64,000 nucleotides of DNA from Chloroflexaceae bacterium (lineage in GTDB: Bacteria; Chloroflexota; Chloroflexia; Chloroflexales; Chloroflexaceae), in NCBI GenBank assembly GCA_028282325.1, contig JANQID010000051.1, positions 25,376 to 89,375 of the forward strand, written 5' to 3'. The notes beneath the pieces are model-generated. The model was not told the DNA's origin. It searched no databases and saw nothing but the letters and a program-made list of their open reading frames with translations. The translations under genes and the position numbers were made by a program. Positions 26,743 to 33,876 of the stretch are shown one piece after another. The number at the start of each line of letters is the position of its first letter. Within the stretch, counting starts at the first letter, position 1.

Positions 26743-27348
26743 ATGGACATTCAGCTAGTCTTGGGTATTATCACTGCTGTTTTTACAGGGACAATAGTTG
26801 TACTTGGGGGAAATCGAGGATTAATCGATCTGGGTTTGTTTTCAAGAGTTGTCTATCAGCATACAGAATCGCTGCGATGTAAAGATTTGTATTGTCAGGG
26901 GGTTATCATAATCAATTTGGGTTTTAGGAATGCCAAAGATGTTTCTTTGCGATTAGACTGTCGTGGAGTAATAGAGGATGTCTATGTCCGAACTCGAGAC
27001 TCAAGGGTAAATTACAAGGTGACCGAAGGTGGCGAAGGCGCGAACTATGTAGTGATACATCTAGACACAATCACACCTCACAGAAATAGGATAAGTGAAG
27101 CGATTATTGTTTCTGTTGCTACAAAAGAGACAGATGGAATTGCAAACACAAAGATTTTATATAATCAAAACAAGCCAGGAAATGAGCTGGTAAAATATTA
27201 TGAGAGACCATTACGTGACAGCCTGGCAATTCTGATGGGTTTATGTGCAGGCTTATGGATTATTTTCGGTAATCAGGCAGCCATATATGTGGGGATTATC
27301 GTTACTCTTGTGGTCATTGCAAATTGGCTCATCGTCCGAAAAAAGTAG
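26743..27348 (+). CDS. Uncharacterised membrane protein with a soluble core
   Basis: 201 residues. An N-terminal hydrophobic helix (LVLGIITAVFTGTIVVLGG, about 5-23), a strand-rich soluble core of about 120 residues, and two close C-terminal hydrophobic segments (LAILMGLCAGLWIIFG and IYVGIIVTLVVIANWLIV). I do not recognise the family. It is clearly more AT-rich than the cas genes, suggesting a separate origin. The ATG at 26743 follows GGGGGA; a much longer open frame upstream is antisense-free but overlaps the RAYT gene and is rejected. It could be an ancillary CRISPR membrane effector or RAYT-island cargo. Confidence 0.7.
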   Translation: MDIQLVLGIITAVFTGTIVVLGGNRGLIDLGLFSRVVYQHTESLRCKDLYCQGVIIINLGFRNAKDVSLRLDCRGVIEDVYVRTRDSRVNYKVTEGGEGANYVVIHLDTITPHRNRISEAIIVSVATKETDGIANTKILYNQNKPGNELVKYYERPLRDSLAILMGLCAGLWIIFGNQAAIYVGIIVTLVVIANWLIVRKK

Positions 27349-27390
27349 GATAGGGAGGCTTTTTCAGCCTTCCCTATCCTCGAGAATTTT
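27348..27390. terminator. Hairpin between the membrane protein gene and the minus-strand small ORF
   Basis: GGATAGGGAGGCT (27348-27360) pairs with AGCCTTCCCTATCC (27366-27379) with one bulged base, starting within the stop codon of the membrane protein gene. TTTT follows at 27387-27390. It could terminate convergent transcripts from both sides. Confidence 0.6.
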
Positions 27391-27391
27391 A

Positions 27392-27514
27392 CTAGGCTGT
27401 GAAATACTTTCTGTAAGCCTCTATTCCTAAGACGACTACGCATATGAGACGAACTAAGTAAGGGTATGTGCTAACCATATTATCCAAGACAACTACGATC
27501 TCAGGCGGACTCAT
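27392..27514 (-). CDS. Candidate 40-residue hydrophobic peptide
   Basis: A short ORF on the minus strand beginning MSPPEIVVVLDNMVST and ending EAYRKYFTA, with one hydrophobic segment near the end (LVRLICVVVLGI). The ATG at 27514 is preceded by AAGGAG at six bases. A strong promoter is in place on the same strand: TATAAT (27585-27580), extended by TGA, with TTGTAA (27608-27603) at 17 bases. Size, hydrophobicity and strong signals resemble type I toxins, but nothing more can be shown. Confidence 0.5.
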   Translation of the reverse strand: MSPPEIVVVLDNMVSTYPYLVRLICVVVLGIEAYRKYFTA

Positions 27515-27579
27515 AGACAACTCCTTGTCTTATACGTTTGCTGATTGTTAAGTTCACGAGCGTTGAAGCCCGCATAGAA

Positions 27580-27608
27580 ATTATATCACACGGTAGGAGG
27601 AGTTACAA
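27580..27608 (-). promoter_or_regulatory. Promoter of the minus-strand small ORF
   Basis: On the minus strand, TTGTAA (27608-27603), 17 bases, then TGA-TATAAT (27585-27580), an extended -10. It would start transcription near 27573 and give a leader of about 60 nt to the AAGGAG site. Confidence 0.55.
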
Positions 27609-27609
27609 G

Positions 27610-27786
27610 ATGGTGCACATAGCATGGTTACTTGACTCCAGAGGACTTGTATGGTACTTTCTACACAATGCACAGTCGCGTCTCCGCCCCGCTATGAAGG
27701 GGTTTGAGACGAACAAAGTACTGGTGTTTGCTGCACCATATTGTCCGTTCCAGGCGCGAAACGTGCAAACTGTAAAAGAGTCCTGA
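27610..27786 (+). CDS. Candidate 58-residue small protein overlapping a CRISPR-like repeat
   Basis: Starts MVHIAWLLDSRGLVWYF and ends in VQTVKES. TAGGAGGAG (27594-27602) sits seven bases before the ATG, an excellent ribosome site. The stop codon falls inside the stem of the terminator at 27775-27814. No family is recognised. Because the CRISPR-like repeat at 27680-27710 lies within this frame, either the coding reading or the RNA reading may be accidental; the ribosome site favours the coding one. Confidence 0.4.
   Translation: MVHIAWLLDSRGLVWYFLHNAQSRLRPAMKGFETNKVLVFAAPYCPFQARNVQTVKES
27632..27660 (+). promoter_or_regulatory. Possible promoter reading into the CRISPR-like repeat
   Basis: TTGACT (27632-27637), 17-base spacer, TACTTT (27655-27660). 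The -35 is near consensus and the -10 weak. Transcription would begin about 12 bases before the repeat-like element and end at the 27775-27814 terminator, an RNA of about 145 nt. Confidence 0.3.
27680..27710 (+). CRISPR. Solitary CRISPR-repeat-like element (no array)
   Basis: A 31-nt segment starts GTCTCCGCCCC, has loop GCTATGAA between CCCC and GGGG, and ends GGGGTTTGAGAC. The ends GTCTC/GAGAC are complementary. The terminal eight bases TTTGAGAC look like a type I/III crRNA 5' tag (commonly ATTGAAAC). I find no second copy in the window, so it is at best an orphan or remnant repeat. It sits between the cas operon and the CARF nuclease, where an array would be expected. Confidence 0.35.
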
Positions 27787-27819
27787 ACTATCCCAAGATA
27801 GTTCAGGACTCTTTCTTTG
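27775..27819. terminator. Very strong bidirectional terminator
   Basis: AAAGAGTCCTGAACTATC (27775-27792) pairs perfectly over 18 bp with the sequence at 27797-27814, loop CCAA, then TCTTTG; the stem ends in A/T runs on both sides. It closes the small plus-strand unit and insulates the following gene at 27843. Confidence 0.85.
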
Positions 27820-27842
27820 TTCAAAAATGGAGAGGATAGAAT

Positions 27843-28427
27843 ATGGACGGGTATACAGCCGAAACACTCGCCGCCGATCTGGCCGGCGCGAAGGTTGATC
27901 CGAACGAGGCGCAGAAGGCGCTGGCCTACCTGCGCAAGAATCGGGACGAGAAACAGTTCTTTGCCTACCTACGCGCCATTGTCCAGGACGGGCGCGCGGT
28001 GATCCGGTCGGGCCGGACGCTGGACTACTACCGGAACCTGCTCACTGCCTGCGAGCGACACTTGCGCGGCATGCCCGCCGACGAGATGGCACAGACGCTC
28101 GGCTGGGCTATTCGGCTGCTGCGCTACTACAAAGCAGTGCCGGATGCGGCACGGAAAGAACATAGTCAGTTGCCAGTGGATCCTAAGCAGCAGATCATCA
28201 CTGATTTTATCCAACGGGTGAACTCTATGGTTCCCAAAGATGTACCAGGGGCACTGCCGAATCTGGCTAATCAAATAGAGCAGCTATCTGTTAGCGATAA
28301 CCTGAAACGCCAAGCGGCTCGGGCGGTGGTCGAGAAGGCTGATCTCCATATTAATCGGAAGAAGCTGCAAGGGAAACGCTGGTTTCAAAAGCTCCGCGAG
28401 TTTCTAGACACAGAACCGCCAGTGTGA
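27843..28427 (+). CDS. Uncharacterised helical protein upstream of the CARF nuclease
   Basis: 194 residues, predicted almost entirely alpha-helical, rich in R, K, A and L, with no membrane segment or known motif. It opens MDGYTAETLAADLAGAKVD and has a basic C-terminal third (RKKLQGKRWFQKL). GAGAGGA precedes the ATG. It is probably co-transcribed with the Can2/Card1-like gene 60 bases downstream. It might be a second Cas11-like subunit or a partner of the nuclease; neither can be shown from sequence. Confidence 0.7.
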   Translation: MDGYTAETLAADLAGAKVDPNEAQKALAYLRKNRDEKQFFAYLRAIVQDGRAVIRSGRTLDYYRNLLTACERHLRGMPADEMAQTLGWAIRLLRYYKAVPDAARKEHSQLPVDPKQQIITDFIQRVNSMVPKDVPGALPNLANQIEQLSVSDNLKRQAARAVVEKADLHINRKKLQGKRWFQKLREFLDTEPPV

Positions 28428-28487
28428 TTGAGAGATTGCTGTCAGTACCGGCTATTCATAGTGCTTCTACAAGTATACGAGGAGAAT

Positions 28488-29696
28488 ATGGCTATGCCCC
28501 AACGTGCTTTACTCATTTTGATTGGCGGTCGCCAGATACCCAACTTGCTAACTGCACAGTATTTGAAGCCTGACATCATTGTGCCCATCGCATCGCACGA
28601 AGCTTTGCGCTCAGGTGATGCGTGGTCCAGGATTGAACCTGCACTCAGACAGTTGTGTCCACAAGGACTGGAAGATCCCATAGAAGAAGACTCCCTGAGG
28701 GTCGACGCCTTCGATATCGAAGCTATTCATACGGCTTGTCGGAATGCCCTAAACAAATATCCTGAAGCTGCATGGGTATTCAACGTCACCTGTGCAACCA
28801 CCATTATGAGCATTGGTGCATACGAGGTCGCAAGGCAAGTTGGAGTATCGGTCTGGTACCTTGACACAGCCAGTCGCCGGGTAGTCACTCTGGTCGGGAC
28901 TCCACCTGAGGAAAACCTGTATCATCTCAAGGTTGCCGACTATATGGACGTGTACGGACGACGGCCTGAAGGATCGGATGCTCCTGATCATCAATTGACA
29001 AGCTTTGCACAACGGTTAGCACAGCAACCGCAGGAGGCGATGGCGTTTCGTGATGCACTCCGCAATGCAGGTCTCAACCAGAAAAGATCCAGTGCAGCAC
29101 ATAGCGGAACCATTCCTTCTTCTTCTGCATTTATGGACTTCTGCGAATTAGCGGTGGAGGCAGGTTTGATTTCAAGTTATCAATCGTTGCCATCGCAGCA
29201 AATCCGATGTGACATAACAGGAAGTGAACTATGGAAATATGTTGATGGAGACTGGTTAGAGGTTTATGCCTGGTCGGTCGCGCGTGACGCAGGATGCTTT
29301 GACGACTACCGTCACAGCCTGCGCTTACCGATCATATCTTCTGAAGAAACTGCTAGTAATGAAGTAGATCTCGCTGCTACACATATGGCATCTCTTTTGA
29401 TCGCCGAATGCAAAACCGAGAAGGAACCTTTTAGTGTCAGGCATTTAACCAAATTGCACGCAATCGCGGCGATGGTCGGCGGAGATTTCGTTTCAAGGCT
29501 TTTTATTGCCAGCCAGTCAGAACATTTTTATCGTAGCCATCCCGGTCGATCTCAGTCGTATGACAACTTTTGTAGTCAGGCACGCGCACATCAGATCGTC
29601 GTTGTGACAGGGGAGCAATTGAGCAATCTTGGTGAAATCCTGAGGCGCGAAGCCGGTGCTGATCCTAAGCAGCGGTCAACCTATAGTTCTCGGTAA
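28488..29696 (+). CDS. CARF-domain PD-(D/E)xK nuclease, Can2/Card1-like (DUF1887)
   Basis: 402 residues. Residues 1-150 look like a CARF domain: ALLILIGGRQIPNLLTAQYLKP, then WVFNVTCATTIMSIGAYEVA, matching the ligand-loop position of DUF1887 CARF proteins. The C-terminal half has a restriction-type nuclease core: Asp294 in NEVDLAA, then Glu307 and Lys309 in IAECKTE. Can2 and Card1 are activated by cyclic tetra-adenylate from Cas10 and cut DNA and/or RNA. The ATG at 28488 follows CGAGGAGAAT. No separate ring nuclease is seen. Confidence 0.85.
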   Translation: MAMPQRALLILIGGRQIPNLLTAQYLKPDIIVPIASHEALRSGDAWSRIEPALRQLCPQGLEDPIEEDSLRVDAFDIEAIHTACRNALNKYPEAAWVFNVTCATTIMSIGAYEVARQVGVSVWYLDTASRRVVTLVGTPPEENLYHLKVADYMDVYGRRPEGSDAPDHQLTSFAQRLAQQPQEAMAFRDALRNAGLNQKRSSAAHSGTIPSSSAFMDFCELAVEAGLISSYQSLPSQQIRCDITGSELWKYVDGDWLEVYAWSVARDAGCFDDYRHSLRLPIISSEETASNEVDLAATHMASLLIAECKTEKEPFSVRHLTKLHAIAAMVGGDFVSRLFIASQSEHFYRSHPGRSQSYDNFCSQARAHQIVVVTGEQLSNLGEILRREAGADPKQRSTYSSR

Positions 29697-29780
29697 TACA
29701 CGGAATTGTATTTCTGTAGCAGTTGTGATTTTGCTAGCAAGCAGTAAATTTCACGAGGAAAAGGTAGAACAAATTCAAAC

Positions 29781-30250
29781 CTAGCTCCAATAATAGACGT
29801 CGCGGTTCTCAACCGTCAGGGCTTCAGCCTGCAGCTCACACAATAAACAATGATCAGCACTTACAAAGGCCAGCGCCGGATGCCCGGCAGCGACAAGTGT
29901 ATGGTTCACGATCACCGCTGACGCCAAATGCACAGAATCATAGGAACGCAAGGCGTGTCGCTCAAGAATGATTTGCGATTGCTCGATCACGGCAGCCGTC
30001 AGTTCGACCAATATGTACTGACTGACGCACAAAGATTAAAGTCTGCCGCTATGCGAGCATAGTCGGACGCATCAAGCGACGCCTCACGTATTCGGCGGTT
30101 CAATGCGCTGTAAACCTCAACCATGCCGATGCGCGCAGTTGTTATGGCGTTACCGGCAGGTGGAGCGGCCAGCGCCTGAAACCAGGCCGAGCCGCTCTCT
30201 GCAATATGCCGCTTCACCAGCGCGCTGCTGTCGGCATAGAAATGCGCCAT
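29781..30250 (-). pseudogene. PIN-domain toxin (VapC-like), frameshifted
   Basis: Two overlapping frames together make one PIN RNase. The N-terminal part (from ATG 30250) reads MAHFYADSSALVKRHIAESGS with the first catalytic Asp. The C-terminal part, in another frame ending at 29781, reads LRSYDSVHLASAV with later acidic residues and FVSADHCLL. The frames join near 30010-30030, where the first reads into a stop. A single-base indel, or a sequencing error, explains it. The start overlaps the antitoxin stop (TGATG), as in live pairs. Confidence 0.75.
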
Positions 30251-30549
30251 CAACGCCCCTCGCGCTCCTCAATGATCAGATCAGAGAGGGGACGACCGGC
30301 GGTGATGCGGCGCGCCAGCGCGCTACGCTCGCCCTCCGACAGCGGTAGGGTCTGGGAAAGGGTCTGTATCGGCAGCGCCAACCCAGCCTCAATCAACGCC
30401 GTGCGTATGCGCTGCCGTTCAATCTCAGCAGTAGCAGCGGCAGGCGGAATCGTAATTGAAACCTGTACCTCGGTATGCTCCGGCAGATCCAGTGCAGTCA
30501 GGGGTCGCAGCACGCCGTTCTCAAAGACGGCGATTATGGTTTGGTTCAT
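30250..30549 (-). CDS. DUF104 (AF2212-like) antitoxin
   Basis: 99 residues. The start AVFENGVLRPLTALDLPEHTEVQVSI is the characteristic AF2212/DUF104 antitoxin fold, usually next to a PIN toxin as here. The remaining 65 residues are helical and may bind the toxin. The ATG at 30549 lies only four bases from the end of a MITE-like element (30554-30697), so its native promoter and leader have been replaced. No good ribosome site is visible. Confidence 0.8.
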   Translation of the reverse strand: MNQTIIAVFENGVLRPLTALDLPEHTEVQVSITIPPAAATAEIERQRIRTALIEAGLALPIQTLSQTLPLSEGERSALARRITAGRPLSDLIIEEREGR

Positions 30550-30553
30550 AGAC

Positions 30554-30697
30554 GCTACCAAACAATAGATGGAGACACCGCATGCGGTCATTCTGAGCGC
30601 AGCGAAGAATCTCGGATTCCCAGGTCATCGAGACCCTTCCCTCCGCCTGCGGCTCCGTTCAGGGTGACATGCAGCATACGCATCATCGTTTGGTAGC
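30554..30697 (-). mobile_element. MITE-like element, copy 1 (complete)
   Basis: 144 bp bounded by GCTACCAAACAAT (30554-30566) and ATCGTTTGGTAGC (30685-30697), inverted repeats matching at 12 of 13 positions. The inside carries GTCATTCTGAGCGCAGCGAAG and CCGTTCAGGGTGACATGC. Related copies occur at 34382-34521 and 63927-64000 in the opposite orientation. It has no coding capacity. 30698-30908 shows nothing else clear. Confidence 0.7.
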
Positions 30698-30908
30698 CTC
30701 CTTTTGCTCAGTATACCACGACAGCATTCGTTTGATCGTCATTGACAAATGGAATACGCTTCAGCGTATTGTGAATATCCCCGCGTCGGCGTATCCGCGC
30801 ATTTACGCAACGGCGTTCAACGACTTCCGCGGAGGGGTTCCTGTGGTATAGTGAAATTGACGCACGACCTGCCGACGAGCGGTGCAACACGGCGAGAGGA
30901 GCAGAGCG

Positions 30909-31148
30909 ATGGCCAGCGAAATGACCCCGGAACAACAACGGGAGTGGATGCAGCAGTGGCGGCGGGCAGCCGTCGCGCTGGAACAGGTCAAACGCGACGA
31001 ACTGGCGCGGATGACCGATGCGGAGGCGCTGGCAGCCGCAGATGACCTGCTGGCGCTCTCAGAACATGCCTATCGCGATCCGCGCTACGAAACCTACTCT
31101 GGACTAATTGAGCAGCAGCGTATCTTTCATCAACGACGTACGCAATGA
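30909..31148 (+). CDS. Small helical protein upstream of a nucleotidyltransferase (antitoxin-like)
   Basis: 79 residues, helical and charged: MTPEQQREWMQQWRRAA.., then LARMTDAEALAAADDLLAL and SGLIEQQRIFHQ. Proteins of this kind commonly precede small nucleotidyltransferases in bacterial two-gene loci, as here (ATGA overlap with the next gene). The role as antitoxin is inferred from context only. GAGGAGCAGAGCG precedes the ATG. Confidence 0.7.
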   Translation: MASEMTPEQQREWMQQWRRAAVALEQVKRDELARMTDAEALAAADDLLALSEHAYRDPRYETYSGLIEQQRIFHQRRTQ

Positions 31149-31706
31149 ACCGCATTTATACCGCCGCCTATGCACTTCAACAGTTTTGTATGCGACAAGG
31201 CTGGTCATTTTGCTTTATTGGGGGCATTGCCGTGCAACGCTGGGGACAACCCCGCCTCACTCGCGATGCTGACCTGACGTTGCTGGTCGAGTTCGGCACC
31301 GAGGACGCCTTTATTGATGCACTTCTCGACCAATTCGCTTCCCGTGTGCCGGATGCCCGCGTATTTGCCCGCGCGACTCGCGTACTGCTGCTACGCGCCG
31401 TCAATCGTGTGGCGCTGGACGTGGCGCTGGGCGCGACACCTTTTGAGGAGCAATCGATACCAACGTGCAAGCTGGTATCCGATCAGTCCGCGACGAAAAC
31501 TGCTCACCTGCAGCGCCGAAGATCTGATCGTGCATAAGGCCTTCGCCAACCGCCCCCAGGATTGGATCGACATCGAAGGCATCATCATACGCCAGGGGGA
31601 TCGGTTGGACATTCCCCTCATCTGGGAAGAGCTCACGCCGCTGGTCGAGTTGAAGGAAGAACCGGAGATTATCGCGCGGCTGCAGCAGCAGTTTGAGCAG
31701 AGATAG
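31145..31706 (+). pseudogene. Nucleotidyltransferase (AbiEii/MNT-like), frameshifted
   Basis: The first frame reads FCFIGGIAVQRWGQPRLTRDADLTLL, a nucleotidyltransferase core with the Gly-Gly and Asp-x-Asp type motif, but drifts into unrelated residues after about 31460. The expected C-terminal part, LLTCSAEDLIVHKAFANRPQDWIDIEG, continues in another frame to 31706. One extra base between about 31450 and 31500 explains it. With the small gene upstream this is the remains of a toxin-antitoxin-like pair, or an assembly error. Confidence 0.75.
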
Positions 31707-31858
31707 TATGCCCGGCAAGCAGCTACTTCGTATCCCTGCTGAGCGTGTGCCCCATCCCAGAAACCCTACCGCCGCGTTACGAGATCGGCGAGATCGCAGC
31801 ATTGCAATCGATACGCGACGCGGCCCGCCGACGCAGAGGGTGAGCCGCGCCCATACAT

Positions 31859-33748
31859 CTACGACTCCAGCTTAGAGGCCACGCTAGCCGCCGGTGGAAT
31901 CTCCACTCGCACATAATGCTCAAACAAATCGGCGGCGTTCGTCACCGCATCCGAGTCGCCGATCAGCGTAAGCTTGTCGCCGACGGCAAGCATGGTTTTG
32001 CCGTGAGGCACAAAAAGCTTGTCCTGCCGCCGGATAATCGCGATCAGCACATCGCCTTCCAGCGTCAGGTTCTTCAGCGGCTTGCCGACCAGCGAGCCGT
32101 TGTGCAACTCCGCCTCGCGCACCTCTTTGCCCGAATCCAGGTCGGTCAGCAGGCGCAGCGTGCTGGGGCGGCGCAGCAGATTGTCGAGCGCCATCACCGC
32201 CACCGCATTGGGGCTCATCGCGCGGATTCCCAGGTCGTTGAACATCTTGACATTCGAGGCATCGTTGACCCGCGCCACCAACTCCTTGACGTTAAAGCGC
32301 GTGCGGGCAAGCTGGCACACCAGCAGGTTGGTGCGATCGCTGGGCGTCGTCGCCACCAGACCGCGCGCACGCTCGAGATTCGCCTTGCGCAAGATCTGCT
32401 CCTGGGTGACATCGCCGATCAACACCGAAAGACCGAGCTCGCGCGCAGTGGCGATGCCTTCCGATTCGCGATCGACCAGGATCACCTCTTCACCCTTATT
32501 CTGAAGATGCAGCGCCAGATCACGTCCTAACGGATCGGCGCCCACTATTACCGTCAACATTGGCTGCACTCCTAGCAATCGGGCAATCCACGACGTGGTA
32601 AAGCTTTGCACCACCACCGTCCCGATAATAACCATAAAGACCAACCCGACCAGCGCATCGCTGCCGGCATGTTGCGCATCTTCCAGGCGCAATACGGCAA
32701 ATGTTGCGAACGAGGCCGAGACAATGCCGCGCGGACCGACTGCCGCGATAAACAGCTTCTCGCGCCATTGCAACGATGTCTGGAATGTTGAAACCCACAC
32801 GCAGATCGGACGGACGACCAATATCAGCGTCATAACCGTGGCAATGCCGCCCCAGCCGATCTGAGCCAGATCGGCGAAACGCAGGCGCGCCGCGAGTAGC
32901 ACGAAGATAACCCCGATGCCAAGCTGGGTCAGGTCGCCTTTGAAGTTGTGGACCTCGTCTTCGTGCGGAAAGCGCACATTCCCGATCACAATGCCGGCAA
33001 CGGCGGCGGCGGCGATCCCGGCTTCGGCGGCGATCGTTTCCGCAAACGCGAAGATCGCCAGCGCGCCGCCGAGGGCGCTCAAGCGCGTCAACTCGCTGTT
33101 GGTCGTCTGACCGACATAGCGCAATCCCATTCCCAGCATCAGGCCGCCGCCAATGCCGATCAATGCGCCGCCGCCGACGCGCACAATCCAATCGGTGAAG
33201 CCTTCGAGCGGCGCCTGCTGAGCGATCAAAGCTTCCAGCACAACAACCGCCAGCACAGCGCCGACGGCATCGATTAGCACGCCTTCAGCCATCAAAATGG
33301 TTTTGAGCTTTTGTGTCACCGCCGCGCGCCGCATCAGCGGGTTGATGACCGTCGGGCCGGTGACGCAGACCAGCGCGCCAAACAGCAGCGCCAGCGGCCA
33401 ATCGAGACGCAAGAACAACCAGGCTGCGCCGGCCGCCAGCAATGTTGTCACCATACAACCGATGGTGACAAGGTTGCGAACCACCTGCGACACCTGGCGC
33501 AAGTAGCTCAAGTCGAGCGCCATACCGCCTTCAAACACGATGATCGCGACCATCATTGGGATAATGACGCGCAATCCCGCTCCCAGGGCTTCGGGATCGA
33601 CCAGATGCAACATTTCCGGGCCGACCAGGACGCCTACTCCCAGCAGGGGCACAATCGCGGGGATTTTGAGATGCTCGGCAATGACCTGCGTTCCGATGCT
33701 AACCGCGATCACCAGGCCCATCATTACAAGTAGATCATGTGCATCCAT
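31859..33748 (-). CDS. Cation:proton antiporter with C-terminal TrkA (RCK) domains
   Basis: 629 residues. About twelve transmembrane helices in residues 1-390 (CPA-type Na+/H+ exchanger fold, with EAGIAAAAVAGIVIGN and the antiporter region LMAEGVLIDAVGAV). A TrkA_N Rossmann domain (VIVGADPLGRDLALHL, then VILVDRE, from about residue 395) and a TrkA_C domain at the end suggest control by nucleotides. It would exchange Na+ or K+ for protons at the membrane. Upstream lies a TGACAGA-TGA-TCTGTCA palindrome. The transported ion cannot be told from sequence. Confidence 0.9.
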   Translation of the reverse strand: MDAHDLLVMMGLVIAVSIGTQVIAEHLKIPAIVPLLGVGVLVGPEMLHLVDPEALGAGLRVIIPMMVAIIVFEGGMALDLSYLRQVSQVVRNLVTIGCMVTTLLAAGAAWLFLRLDWPLALLFGALVCVTGPTVINPLMRRAAVTQKLKTILMAEGVLIDAVGAVLAVVVLEALIAQQAPLEGFTDWIVRVGGGALIGIGGGLMLGMGLRYVGQTTNSELTRLSALGGALAIFAFAETIAAEAGIAAAAVAGIVIGNVRFPHEDEVHNFKGDLTQLGIGVIFVLLAARLRFADLAQIGWGGIATVMTLILVVRPICVWVSTFQTSLQWREKLFIAAVGPRGIVSASFATFAVLRLEDAQHAGSDALVGLVFMVIIGTVVVQSFTTSWIARLLGVQPMLTVIVGADPLGRDLALHLQNKGEEVILVDRESEGIATARELGLSVLIGDVTQEQILRKANLERARGLVATTPSDRTNLLVCQLARTRFNVKELVARVNDASNVKMFNDLGIRAMSPNAVAVMALDNLLRRPSTLRLLTDLDSGKEVREAELHNGSLVGKPLKNLTLEGDVLIAIIRRQDKLFVPHGKTMLAVGDKLTLIGDSDAVTNAADLFEHYVRVEIPPAASVASKLES

Positions 33749-33803
33749 AGCGATGTTGGATCCTTATACTGACACTATTGAAAGCTCTCGTCGGAATACC
33801 CTT

Positions 33804-33820
33804 TGACAGATGATCTGTCA
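33804..33820. promoter_or_regulatory. Palindrome TGACAGA-TGA-TCTGTCA upstream of the antiporter
   Basis: A perfect 7-bp dyad with a 3-nt centre, 56 bases upstream of the antiporter start. It could be an operator. Confidence 0.35.
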
Positions 33821-33876
33821 GGCGTCTGGAGAGGCGGAAATTCTGGAGAGTCTAACAATCAATCCTACGCAACAGA

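Noticed and set aside
27654..27664. Match of AAAGTAC after the CRISPR-like repeat to its own upstream promoter (reverse strand)
   Set aside because: Seven contiguous bases, and not collinear with the better 12 of 13 match; too short to support autoregulation.
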